A DNA stretch of 60,155 bases. It comes from Bifidobacterium leontopitheci (GTDB lineage Bacteria > Actinomycetota > Actinomycetes > Actinomycetales > Bifidobacteriaceae). The DNA lies in NCBI RefSeq assembly GCF_009193355.1, contig NZ_WBVT01000016.1:1-60155 (forward strand), read 5' to 3'. Every line of letters begins with the position of its first letter. Positions within the stretch are counted from its first letter, which is position 1. The notes under the pieces are model-generated. The model worked only from the letters and a program-made list of their open reading frames with translations, ran no database searches and was not told where the DNA came from. This document shows, one piece after another, positions 52,587-60,038 of the stretch. The translations under genes were made by a program, and so were the position numbers.

Positions 52587-52668
52587 TCCCGCAACGGCAA
52601 AAACGGCGATTATGTCGTTACGGGACGTCCCATAACGACATTGCGGGCGTTTTTGCGCTTATGGGACA
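52587..52668. repeat. Two further 41-nt palindromic units
   Basis: Units 52587-52627 and 52628-52668 join at GGGAC|GTCCC and mirror each other. The interior GCAAAAACGGCGATT with ATGTCG follows the same pattern as the array at 52355, 230 bp away. Confidence 0.8.
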
Positions 52669-52812
52669 CAGTCAGCGCGAAGAACCAGCGGAAGGCTCCG
52701 AAGCGGACGGCCACCCTCAGTCTCGATGCGCTCGACAGTTCCCGCCAGCGGGAGCACAGCGAATCCGCCCCACGCTGGCGGCGAAGCCGACTGGGGGGAT
52801 GCCGTCGCGGGT

Positions 52813-52861
52813 GACGCTCCCCCAGTCAGCCTACGACCGACAGCCCCCTCCACCGAGGGGC
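52813..52861. repeat. Dispersed repeat R, copy 3
   Basis: GACGCTCCCCCAGTC, variable middle, then GACAGCCCCCTCCACCGAGGGG. Same orientation as copy 1. A partial second edge, GACTGGGGGGA, lies at about 52789-52799. Confidence 0.75.
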
Positions 52862-52926
52862 CGAGTGACGGGCCGAGCGCGATGCTCATGCCGTCGAGGT
52901 TTCCTCCACTGAGGACGGCCTGTCGT

Positions 52927-54147
52927 CTAGCGCAGCCCCAGACGGTCGCGGGCGGCGTCGATGCGCTGCACGGCTTCGCGCAGCTGCGCTTCGTCCTTGA
53001 GCAGGCTGAGCCGCACCCAGTCGGCACCCACGTGGCCGAAGCAGGTGCCGGGCAGTCCGGCCACTTCGGCCACGTCGAGCAGCGTGTCGGCGAACCGCTG
53101 GCCGCTCCAGCCGTCCGGCGCCTTGAACCACACGTAGATGCCGCCGGCCGAGTCGAACACGTCGAAGCCGAGCGCACGCAATCCGCCGGCGACGATCTCG
53201 CGGCGACGCGCATAGCGGTGCGCCAGCTCGGCCACGCATGACTGGTCGCTGTCGAGCGCGACGACGCCGGCGTCCTGGATCATGCCGGTGACCATGGAGC
53301 CCATCTGGTAGTGGTACTGCTTGAGCCGGGCGACGACATCCCGGTTGCCGGCGACGAATCCGGCTCGCCAGCCGGCCATCGCATACATCTTCGACAGGGA
53401 GTCGACCTCCACGGCCACATCGATGGCGCCGGGCACGGCGAGCAGGCTGACCTGCTGGTCGTCGTCACGCACGCCGAGGCCCGTGTAGGCGAAGTCGTGC
53501 ACGATGAGGAACCCGTACCGTTTGGCGAGCGCCACCGCATGCTCGAAGAACGATGCGGGGGCCTGCGCGCCGGTGGGGTTGTTCGGGTAGTTAAGCACGA
53601 GGACGCGCAGCCGCCGCCATACGGATTCGTCCACGGCGTCGAGGTCAGGCAGCCAGCCGAGTTCGGCGCGCGCGGGCAGCAGGATCTCCTCGGCGCCGTG
53701 CATGACGGCCATGCAGTGGTACGAGGGGTAGTACGGGTCGGCGAAGGCGACGGCGTCGCCGCGGTCGACGAGGATGGCGAACAGTCCGGCGAGGCCGTCG
53801 ACCGCGCCTTCGACGGCGAACAGCTGGGTCGTCCAGTCGAGGTCGACGCCGTGCACGTTGCGGTACCAGTGGGCGGCGGCCTCGAGGAACGCCGGCTTGC
53901 CGTCGAACGGCGTGTAGCGCGCGTTGAGCGGGTCGTCGACCGCTGATTTGGCGACGTCGCGGATGAAGTCTGCCGGGTAGGCGTCCGGGTTGCCTTTGGC
54001 GAGGTCGATGACGTCGGCGCCGGCGGCCCGCGCGGCGGCGACCTTCACGTCCATGTCGGCGAACACGTTCGGCGGGATGGTCTGCGCGATCGGCGTGAAC
54101 CGGGGCGTCCAGACGCGGTCCCGGATGTCGGCTTGAGCGACGCTCAT
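52927..54147 (-). CDS. Class I/II aminotransferase
   Basis: This 406-residue PLP enzyme has LAKGNPDAYPADFI near the N-terminus, VLNYPNNPTGAQAP, VHDFAYTGLG (PLP Asp and Tyr), and the Schiff-base Lys in EVDSLSKMYAMAGWRAG (about residue 245). The sequence is of the DapL/alanine-transaminase-like branch. AAAGGAG lies upstream. It is the last gene of the minus-strand operon with metI, metN and the E1 subunits (17 nt after metI). It may convert the imported amino acid to its 2-oxo acid; methionine is favoured from the transporter, and other amino acids are possible. Confidence 0.85.
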   Translation of the reverse strand: MSVAQADIRDRVWTPRFTPIAQTIPPNVFADMDVKVAAARAAGADVIDLAKGNPDAYPADFIRDVAKSAVDDPLNARYTPFDGKPAFLEAAAHWYRNVHGVDLDWTTQLFAVEGAVDGLAGLFAILVDRGDAVAFADPYYPSYHCMAVMHGAEEILLPARAELGWLPDLDAVDESVWRRLRVLVLNYPNNPTGAQAPASFFEHAVALAKRYGFLIVHDFAYTGLGVRDDDQQVSLLAVPGAIDVAVEVDSLSKMYAMAGWRAGFVAGNRDVVARLKQYHYQMGSMVTGMIQDAGVVALDSDQSCVAELAHRYARRREIVAGGLRALGFDVFDSAGGIYVWFKAPDGWSGQRFADTLLDVAEVAGLPGTCFGHVGADWVRLSLLKDEAQLREAVQRIDAARDRLGLR

Positions 54148-54164
54148 GGTGGTTGAGGCTCCTT

Positions 54165-54845
54165 TCAGTGTTGCAGCCGCTTGGCGAGCAGGTTGCAGAT
54201 GATCTGGCTGACGAACACGATGACGAGGATGATGAGCGTCGCCACGAGCGTCACGTCCCCTTGGAAGCGGTTGTAGCCGCGGATGATGGCGAGGTTGCCC
54301 AGGCCACCGCCGCCGACCACGCCGGCCATGGCGGAGAATGCGACCACGTTGATGAACGATAGCGCGGAGACGCGGATGATCGGCACGCGGCCTTCGCGCA
54401 GGTAGACGCGCCAGATGATGTCGAGCGTGCCGAGGCCGGACGCCTTCGCCGCCTCGACGAGGCCGGGGTCGATCTCGAGCAGCGCGTTCTCGACCTGCCT
54501 GGCGTAGAACGGCACGGTCGCGCCGACGATCGGGACGATCATCGCGTCGGTGCCGATGGACGTGCCGACGATCAGGCGCGTGACGCCGACCAGCAACGCC
54601 ATGAGGATGATGAACGGGATGGAGCGCACGATGTTGACGATCTTGTCGAGGATGTTGTAGACGACCACGTTCTGCGTGAGCCCGCCGCGGCGGGTGAGCA
54701 GGAGCAGCAGGCCGAGCACCAGGCCGAGCGCGTAGCCGATGGCCGCGCCGATGATCACCATGTACAGCGTCTCGTACGTGGCGTCCCAGACCTCGGGCCA
54801 GATCAGCGACACGTTCGGCAGCCAGGTCTCCAGCAGTTCACTCAT
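54165..54845 (-). CDS. metI: Methionine-type ABC transporter permease
   Basis: A 226-residue membrane protein with five to six helices and the MetI block IPFIILMALLVGVTRLIVGTSIG and the coupling region RQVENALLEIDPGLVEAAKASGLGTLDIIWRVYLREG. It overlaps metN by 8 nt and so is co-translated. It forms the membrane channel for methionine or related substrates with MetN and the lipoprotein MetQ encoded 3.4 kb upstream in the operon. Confidence 0.9.
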   Translation of the reverse strand: MSELLETWLPNVSLIWPEVWDATYETLYMVIIGAAIGYALGLVLGLLLLLTRRGGLTQNVVVYNILDKIVNIVRSIPFIILMALLVGVTRLIVGTSIGTDAMIVPIVGATVPFYARQVENALLEIDPGLVEAAKASGLGTLDIIWRVYLREGRVPIIRVSALSFINVVAFSAMAGVVGGGGLGNLAIIRGYNRFQGDVTLVATLIILVIVFVSQIICNLLAKRLQH

Positions 54846-55995
54846 TGTCGTCTCCCCTCTCGCTCGCCGTCGCCGCGTCGGCCGCGGGCGTCTCGTTCTC
54901 TTCGGATTCGTTCACGTGCAGCTCGGCGAGCGGCGTGGCGCCCACGCCCACCGACTTGAAGTAGGCAAGGGCGTTGTCGATCGCCGCGTCCGGCCCATCG
55001 AGACTCACCAAGATCATGCCGACCGGCGTGTTGTGGATCACGTCGACGTTGCCGAACATGATGTTGCCGGTCACGCCGAACCGGTCGTGCGCGTCGGCCA
55101 TGAGCGTCTCTTCGGCGCCCGAGCCGACGGAGGAGAGCAGGTACACGTGGCCGGCCTCGCGTTCGCGGGCGAACAGGGGGTGCGTCTGCATGAGCGTGAT
55201 GCCCTTGTTCATGTTGCCGGACGTGTAGATGAACTCGCGGGTGAGTTCGCTGGAGGGGTGGTCGAACACGTCGAGGATGGAGCCGGAGTCGACGACGCGG
55301 CCATGGCTCATGACCGCAAGGTCGGTGCAGATGTCCTTGACGACCTGCATCTGATGGGTGATGAGCACGATGGTCAGGCCCAGCCGTTCGTTGAGGTCCT
55401 TGAGCAGTGCGAGGATCGAGCGCGTGGTGCGCGGGTCGAGCGCGCTGGTCGCCTCGTCGCACAGCAGCACCTCCGGGTCGCCGATCAACGCCCTCGCGAT
55501 GGCGACGCGCTGCTGCTGGCCGCCGGAGAGCTGACGCGGATACGCCTTCGCCTTGTCGGCGATGCCGACGAGCTCGAGCAGATGCATGGCCTTGGCGCGC
55601 GCGTCCCGTTTGGAGATCTTCTCATGAATGAGCGGCAGGGTGACGTTGTCCAGCACCGTGCGCGAAGGCATGAGGTTGAAATGCTGGAAGATCATCGCGA
55701 TCTTGCGGCGCAACGGCAGCAGACGGGATTCGGAGAGGGCCCCGATGTCGGCGCCGTTGAACGTGACGGTGCCGCTGGTCGGCCGCTGCAGGACGTTCAT
55801 CGTGCGCACGAGCGTGGACTTGCCGGCGCCGGAGAAGCCGATGATGCCGTAGATGGAGCCCTTGCGGATGGTGAGCGAGACGTCGTCGACCGCACGGAAG
55901 CGGTTCCTGCCGTGGCCGAATTCGACGACGATGTGGTCAAGGTCGATGAGCGGCGCGCCGGCGCCGGCCGTCGTGGTGCGGGTGTCGAGGCTCAC
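54838..55995 (-). CDS. metN: Methionine-type ABC transporter ATPase
   Basis: A 385-residue ABC ATPase with Walker A GFSGAGKST, LSGGQQQRVAIARAL signature and VLLCDEATSALDP. The C-terminal NIL domain (about 270-350; HPLFARERE ... GNIMFGNVDVIHNTPVGMILVSLDG) is the methionine-sensing regulatory domain of MetN, which supports a methionine-type substrate. A GTG start overlaps the E1 beta stop by 4 nt. It is translationally coupled to metI downstream. Confidence 0.92.
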   Translation of the reverse strand: MSLDTRTTTAGAGAPLIDLDHIVVEFGHGRNRFRAVDDVSLTIRKGSIYGIIGFSGAGKSTLVRTMNVLQRPTSGTVTFNGADIGALSESRLLPLRRKIAMIFQHFNLMPSRTVLDNVTLPLIHEKISKRDARAKAMHLLELVGIADKAKAYPRQLSGGQQQRVAIARALIGDPEVLLCDEATSALDPRTTRSILALLKDLNERLGLTIVLITHQMQVVKDICTDLAVMSHGRVVDSGSILDVFDHPSSELTREFIYTSGNMNKGITLMQTHPLFAREREAGHVYLLSSVGSGAEETLMADAHDRFGVTGNIMFGNVDVIHNTPVGMILVSLDGPDAAIDNALAYFKSVGVGATPLAELHVNESEENETPAADAATASERGDDNE

Positions 55996-57020
55996 GCCGC
56001 CTCACCCGCCTTCGCCGCGTCGTCTTTCGTGGTAGCGTCTGCCGGCGCCGCCGCGAGCACGGCGCCGAGGATCTCCTTGACGCCGGCGAGCACGTAGTCC
56101 TCCATCACGGGGCTGAACGGCAGCGGCGTGAAGCGCGCGCCGACGCGCAGGATGGGGCCGCGCAGATAGTCGAAATGGTTTTCGGCCACGCGCGCCGCGA
56201 TCTCGCCGCCGACGCCGCCGATCTTGATGGCCTCATGCGCGATGACCAGATGGCCGGTCTTCTTCACCGAATCGTAGATCGTCGGCATGTCGAGCGGCGT
56301 GATGGAACGCAGGTCGATGACCTCCACGCTCACGCCGTGCTCGCGCTGCGCGACTTCGGCCGCTTCGAGCGCCTTGGTGAGCATGAGACCGTAGCTGATG
56401 AGCGTCACGTCGGCGCCGGGGCGGACGACCTCGGCCTTGCTGATGTCGATGGGCGGCAGGTCCTCGGGCACGTCGCCCTTGACGGGGAACAGGCCTTTGT
56501 TCTCGAAGTAGATGACCGGGTTCGGGTCCTCGATGGCGGCCTTGAGCAGCTGCTTGCCGTTGGCCGGCGTGGAGGGCACGACCACGCGGATGCCGGGGAT
56601 GTTGGTGAACCAGGTCTCCAGGGACTGCGAATGCTGGGCGGCGCCGTGCTTCATCAGGCCGTCCGGCGCGCGCAGCACGAGCGACATGGACGCCTGGCCG
56701 CCGAACATGTAGTGCGCCTTGGCCATCTGGTTGAGCACCTCGTCCATGGCGATGCCGATGAAGTCGGCAAAGTGCAGGTCGATGACCGGCTTGGCACCGG
56801 CGATGGCCGCGCCGACGCCGGCGCCGACGAGTGCGGTCTCCGAGATCGGCGTGTCGAGCACTCGTTCGGGGAACTCGTCCTTCATGCCGGCGAACTGGCC
56901 GAAGATGCCGCCCTGCTTGGCGATGTCCTCGCCGTAGACGAACACGCGCTCGTCGGCGCGCATCTCCTCGAGCATGGCTTCGCGAGTCGCCTCGCCGAAT
57001 GTGATGATTCGCTCACTCAT
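55992..57020 (-). CDS. 2-oxoacid dehydrogenase E1 component, beta subunit
   Basis: This 342-residue thiamine-diphosphate enzyme subunit has ITFGEATREAMLEEM, VFVYGEDIAKQGGIFG (TPP-binding Glu), LDTPISETALVGAGVGAA, AAQHSQSLE and HEAIKIGGVGGEIAARV. It pairs with the E1 alpha gene just upstream (8-nt overlap). The complex decarboxylates a 2-oxo acid. The AcoA/PdhA-like family does not say which one. No E2 or E3 gene is in the window. The next gene is metN, whose start overlaps the stop here, so one operon links the enzyme to methionine-type transport. Confidence 0.88.
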   Translation of the reverse strand: MSERIITFGEATREAMLEEMRADERVFVYGEDIAKQGGIFGQFAGMKDEFPERVLDTPISETALVGAGVGAAIAGAKPVIDLHFADFIGIAMDEVLNQMAKAHYMFGGQASMSLVLRAPDGLMKHGAAQHSQSLETWFTNIPGIRVVVPSTPANGKQLLKAAIEDPNPVIYFENKGLFPVKGDVPEDLPPIDISKAEVVRPGADVTLISYGLMLTKALEAAEVAQREHGVSVEVIDLRSITPLDMPTIYDSVKKTGHLVIAHEAIKIGGVGGEIAARVAENHFDYLRGPILRVGARFTPLPFSPVMEDYVLAGVKEILGAVLAAAPADATTKDDAAKAGEAA

Positions 57021-57999
57021 ACAGGTTCACCTCTCCGGAGAAAACATCGTCCAAGGCGTCCTCGGCCTTGGGGAACGGGCTGTTGGCCGCGAATTCGAGC
57101 GCGGCGTCGAATTCGTCGTCGAGACGCTGCTCGGCGGCGTCAAGGTCGGCCTGCGTGACCTTGCCTTCGAGCAGGATCTTGCGGCGGAACCGGTCGATGG
57201 GGTCGTTGTAGAGCTTCCACTCCTCGACCTCCTCCTGGCTGCGGTACTTCTGCGGGTCGGTGATGAAGTGGCCGTCACGTCGGTACGTCTTGCATTCGAG
57301 GATGCTCGGGCCTTCGCCGCGGCGGGCGCGGGCGATGAGCTTCGCGGAGGCCGCGCGCACGGATTCCACGTCGTTGCCGTCGACGGTCACGCCGGGAATG
57401 CCGTATCCGGCGGCGCGTTCGGACAGGTAGTCGACGTTCTTGATGTCGTCGAAGCGCGTGGTGGACGCCCACGCGTTGTTCTCGCACACGTAGATGACCG
57501 GCAGCTTCCAGCTGGCCGCCAGGTTGACGGCCTCGTGGAACGTGCCGCGGCTGGACGCGCCGTCGCCGAAGAAGCAGACGGCGACCTCGCTGCCGTGGCG
57601 CTGCTTGACGGCGAGCGCCGCGCCGGTGGCGATGTTGAAGCCGCCGCCGACCACGCCGTTGGCTCCGAGCATGCCGACGCTGAAGTCGGCCAGGTGCATG
57701 GAGCCGCCCTTGCCTTTGCAGTATCCGGTGGTGCGGCCGTAGAGTTCGGCGAGCGACCTGTCGACGCGGGCTCCCTTGGCCAGGGTGTGCCCGTGGCCGC
57801 GGTGGGTGCTGGTCACGTAGTCCTTGTGCGTGAGGTTGCTGCATACGCCGGTGGCGACGGCCTCCTCGCCGATGTACAGGTGGGCGGGGCCGACGATCTC
57901 CTTGCCGATGTGCGCTTTGACGGTCTCCTCGAAGCGGCGGATGCGGCGCATCGTGGTGTACAGGTCGATGGCCTGTTGTGTGGTCAGTGGTTCACTCAT
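57013..57999 (-). CDS. 2-oxoacid dehydrogenase E1 component, alpha subunit
   Basis: This 328-residue TPP-dependent subunit has the E1 alpha blocks HLYIGEEAVATGVCSNL, STHRGHGHTLAKGA, GRTTGYCKGKGGSMH and the TPP motif GDGASSRGTFHEAVNLAASWKLPVIYVCENN. Length and order match acetoin or pyruvate dehydrogenase E1 alpha. Together with the beta subunit it should form an alpha2beta2 decarboxylase. It follows metQ after a 250-nt gap holding two hairpins. An E1 pair inside a transporter operon, without E2 or E3, is unusual. Confidence 0.88.
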   Translation of the reverse strand: MSEPLTTQQAIDLYTTMRRIRRFEETVKAHIGKEIVGPAHLYIGEEAVATGVCSNLTHKDYVTSTHRGHGHTLAKGARVDRSLAELYGRTTGYCKGKGGSMHLADFSVGMLGANGVVGGGFNIATGAALAVKQRHGSEVAVCFFGDGASSRGTFHEAVNLAASWKLPVIYVCENNAWASTTRFDDIKNVDYLSERAAGYGIPGVTVDGNDVESVRAASAKLIARARRGEGPSILECKTYRRDGHFITDPQKYRSQEEVEEWKLYNDPIDRFRRKILLEGKVTQADLDAAEQRLDDEFDAALEFAANSPFPKAEDALDDVFSGEVNLYE

Positions 58000-58115
58000 G
58001 ACTCGACTTCTTAGTTTGGTTGGTCTTGGTTTGGGTGGTTGGCGGGTTTGGATTTGGATTCGTGGTGGATGTTCGAGCGGCGGTCGCGGTCATGGGATCC
58101 AGGCGGGCGCACGAT

Positions 58116-58152
58116 GGCGGACGGGAGGGGCGTGCGCCCCGTCCCGTCCGCC
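58116..58152 (-). terminator. GC-rich hairpin between metQ and E1 alpha
   Basis: GGCGGACGGGAGGGGCG pairs with CGCCCCGTCCCGTCCGCC (one bulge) around a 2-nt loop. It may act as a partial terminator or RNA stabiliser that raises metQ over the rest of the operon. Confidence 0.6.
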
Positions 58153-58196
58153 TGCCGGGCCGTCAGGTCCGGCCGTGTGCGAGTTCGTCCTCCATG

Positions 58197-58222
58197 TCAC
58201 AGCGGGTACCTACCCGCTGTGA
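58197..58222. repeat. GTCACAGCGGGTA-family hairpin in the operon
   Basis: TCACAGCGGGTA/TACCCGCTGTGA with CC at the centre. Identical at its core to the hairpin at 1410-1457. It lies 28 nt after the metQ stop, inside the same transcript, so it should affect read-through or mRNA half-life. Confidence 0.7.
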
Positions 58223-58249
58223 TGCAAGGCCGGCTGTGTGCGGGGCGCG

Positions 58250-59080
58250 TCACCACAGCGGGATGACGGCTCCCTTGTACAGCTTGTTGATGAGCTTCTT
58301 CACGTCGTCGCTGCGGTAGGCTTCCACGACCTTCTTGTAGTTGGCGTTGTCCTTATCCTTGGCGCGGGAGACGATGATGTTGTAGTAGGGCTTGGACTGC
58401 TCGTTGACCGGTTCGATGTAGATGGCGTCGGACTTGGGGTTGAGTCCGGCGTCGAGGGCCATGAACACGTTGATGACGCTGGCGCCCACGTCGGGCAGGG
58501 ACCGTGCGGTCTGCGAGGCTTCGAGCTCGGTGATCTTCAGGTTCTTCGGGTTGGAGACGATATCGTCGGGGGTCGGGTTGGTGCCCTCCTTGTAGTCGAG
58601 CTTGATGAGCCCGGCGGACTGGAGCAGCAGCAGGCCGCGCGCCGCGTTCACATCGTCGTTGGCGATGGTGACCTCGGAGCCCTTGGGGATGTCGGAGACC
58701 TTCTTGGCCTTGTCGGAGTAGAGGCTGATCGGGTTGAGCACGGTCTCGCCGACCGCGGCGAGCGCGTTGTCGTGCGTCTTGTTGAAGTCGTCCATCAGGA
58801 TGTAGCCCTGGTAGGCATTGAGGTCGATGTCGCCCTTGGCGAGCGCCTCGTTCGGCTGGATGTAGTCGGAGAACTTGACGAGTTCGATGTTGATGCCCTC
58901 TTTCTTGAGGGTCGGGATGACGGACTGCTCCCACACTTCGTTGCTGTCGCCGACGACGCCGACCTTGATGGTGTTGGCGGCGCTGGCGGAGTTGCCGCAG
59001 GCGGAGACGCCCACGAGGGCGGCGACGGCCAGCACTGCGGCTGCGGCTTTCTTGAGTTTCGAAATAGCTTTGAAAGTCAT
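58250..59080 (-). CDS. metQ: Methionine-type substrate-binding lipoprotein
   Basis: This 276-residue NlpA/MetQ-family lipoprotein has a basic start, hydrophobic core and lipobox VSAC (Cys about 28). The body has IKVGVVGDSNEVWEQSVIP, NAYQGYILMDDFNK, PKGSEVTIANDDVNAARGLLLLQSAGLI, KNLKITELEASQTARSLPDV and DAIYIEPVNEQSKPYYNIIVSR, all family blocks. It captures methionine or a related amino acid for MetNI. GGGGAAA lies upstream. It is the promoter-proximal gene, separated from the rest by two hairpins, which fits the need for excess binding protein. Confidence 0.9.
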   Translation of the reverse strand: MTFKAISKLKKAAAAVLAVAALVGVSACGNSASAANTIKVGVVGDSNEVWEQSVIPTLKKEGINIELVKFSDYIQPNEALAKGDIDLNAYQGYILMDDFNKTHDNALAAVGETVLNPISLYSDKAKKVSDIPKGSEVTIANDDVNAARGLLLLQSAGLIKLDYKEGTNPTPDDIVSNPKNLKITELEASQTARSLPDVGASVINVFMALDAGLNPKSDAIYIEPVNEQSKPYYNIIVSRAKDKDNANYKKVVEAYRSDDVKKLINKLYKGAVIPLW

Positions 59081-59444
59081 TATGGTTTCCCCTTGCTCGG
59101 TCTTTCCTTGAATGTGCGGGAGAGTTCCCGCCGCGATGTCTTCCGCTTGCGACCGCCGGCTGGAATGCTCGGGTTCGTGCGGTTGATGGTTTCAGATTAG
59201 CCGGGGTGTGGTGGCTTTCGCGGTGGTTTCGGCGTATGCGGCTATCGTCAGAACTTATACGCTGCTATCATGCGCGGGTGCCGTGCGTCCTGCCGATGTA
59301 CCGGATTGCCGCCGTACGTCGGTTTTCCCCTGCCTGATTGTCTCGAATAATGAGATTTCCGGTGGTTTGCGGACGTGTTGCGCTACAGAGGACGCGGCAT
59401 AATGAAGGGAATGTCTCGCGATACGGGCACGAAGGAGAAACGAT
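59081..59444. other. Upstream region of metQ and of the HTH gene
   Basis: 364 bases without a gene. It must contain the metQ promoter (leftward) and that of the HTH gene (rightward). One short palindrome, GCGGGAGAGTTCCCGC (59117-59132), falls in the metQ leader. No recognised SAM riboswitch was seen, but one could be missed without covariance search. Confidence 0.4.
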
Positions 59445-59723
59445 ATGAACGGCATGGGCGATCACGCAGGCGCGGAGAAGGACGCGGCGAAAGGTGCGAC
59501 GAAGGAGCGCATCTACCCGCAGGTGGGGGCGGCGCTGCTGAAGGCGCGGCGGGAATGCGGCATGACGCAGGAGCAGCTTGCGGCCGCATCCGGCGTCTCG
59601 CGCATCACCATCCAGCGCATCGAACAGGCGCACATCAACCCATCGTTCCGCTCCCTGGAGGCTCTCGCTCACGGCATGCACCGCACCCTGACCATCAGCT
59701 TCGACCCCAAGCCCGAAGACTGA
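59445..59723 (+). CDS. Small XRE-type HTH regulator
   Basis: A 92-residue protein with a Cro/CI HTH: VGAALLKARRECGMTQEQLAAASGVSRITIQRIEQAHINPSFRSLEALAHGM (about 30-80). GAAGGAG lies upstream of the start. It stands divergent from metQ, so it might regulate that operon; no site is recognised. The short form is seen in antitoxins and autorepressors, but no toxin neighbour is visible. Confidence 0.8.
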   Translation: MNGMGDHAGAEKDAAKGATKERIYPQVGAALLKARRECGMTQEQLAAASGVSRITIQRIEQAHINPSFRSLEALAHGMHRTLTISFDPKPED

Positions 59724-59847
59724 AGACCAGCGTCACACTGCTCGCCCGAGTAACGTGACTGTGCTTGCATCCACTAAGCCATCCTCGGCCCCCTCGGTAG
59801 AGGAGACCATCTGTAGCCGACGACTTGCCCGGACGGCGGTTACGCCT

Positions 59848-59906
59848 CGGCCCCCTCGGTGGAGGGGGCTGTCGCGGCCGTAAGGCCGTGACTGGGGGAG
59901 CGTCAG
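59848..59906. repeat. Dispersed repeat R, copy 4
   Basis: GGCCCCCTCGGTGGAGGGGG, then CTGTCGCGGCCGTAAGGCCG, then TGACTGGGGGAGCGTC. Orientation as copy 2. A degenerate partial copy lies at about 59787-59803. Confidence 0.75.
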
Positions 59907-59954
59907 CGGCATGTCCAGTGCCGCCAAGACTCAGTGCCGTCAAGAAGACGCAGT

Positions 59955-59981
59955 ATCGCGCGTTGCGCGATGCCTTTTTTT
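59955..59981 (+). terminator. Rho-independent terminator
   Basis: ATCGCGC-GTT-GCGCGAT (59955-59971) followed by GCC and T7. It is the most typical terminator downstream of the HTH gene on the plus strand, 230 nt after the stop. Confidence 0.8.
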
Positions 59982-59996
59982 GCAGCCTTCGGCCGC

Positions 59997-60038
59997 TGTC
60001 GCTCCCCCAGTCAGCCTACGGCTGCCAGCCCCCTCCAC
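59997..60038. repeat. Dispersed repeat R, copy 5, cut by an IS
   Basis: TGTCGCTCCCCCAGTCAGCC, variable middle, CAGCCCCCTCCAC, then a sudden change to the IS3-like end TGAACTGCGCCCC. The expected CGAGGGG edge is missing, so the IS inserted into the repeat. Confidence 0.75.

Noticed and set aside
52355..52668. CRISPR array
   Set aside because: Units abut or mirror each other, with no unique spacers of constant length and no cas genes.
52886..53239. Short open frames over the aminotransferase end
   Set aside because: Shadow frames of the aminotransferase with repeat-derived ends.
54739..56097. Plus-strand open frame opposite metN
   Set aside because: Arg/Gly/Asp-rich without motif; metN on the other strand has full ABC and NIL domains.
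59081..59200. SAM riboswitch ahead of metQ
   Set aside because: No conserved core seen by eye; only a short palindrome. A covariance search would be decisive.
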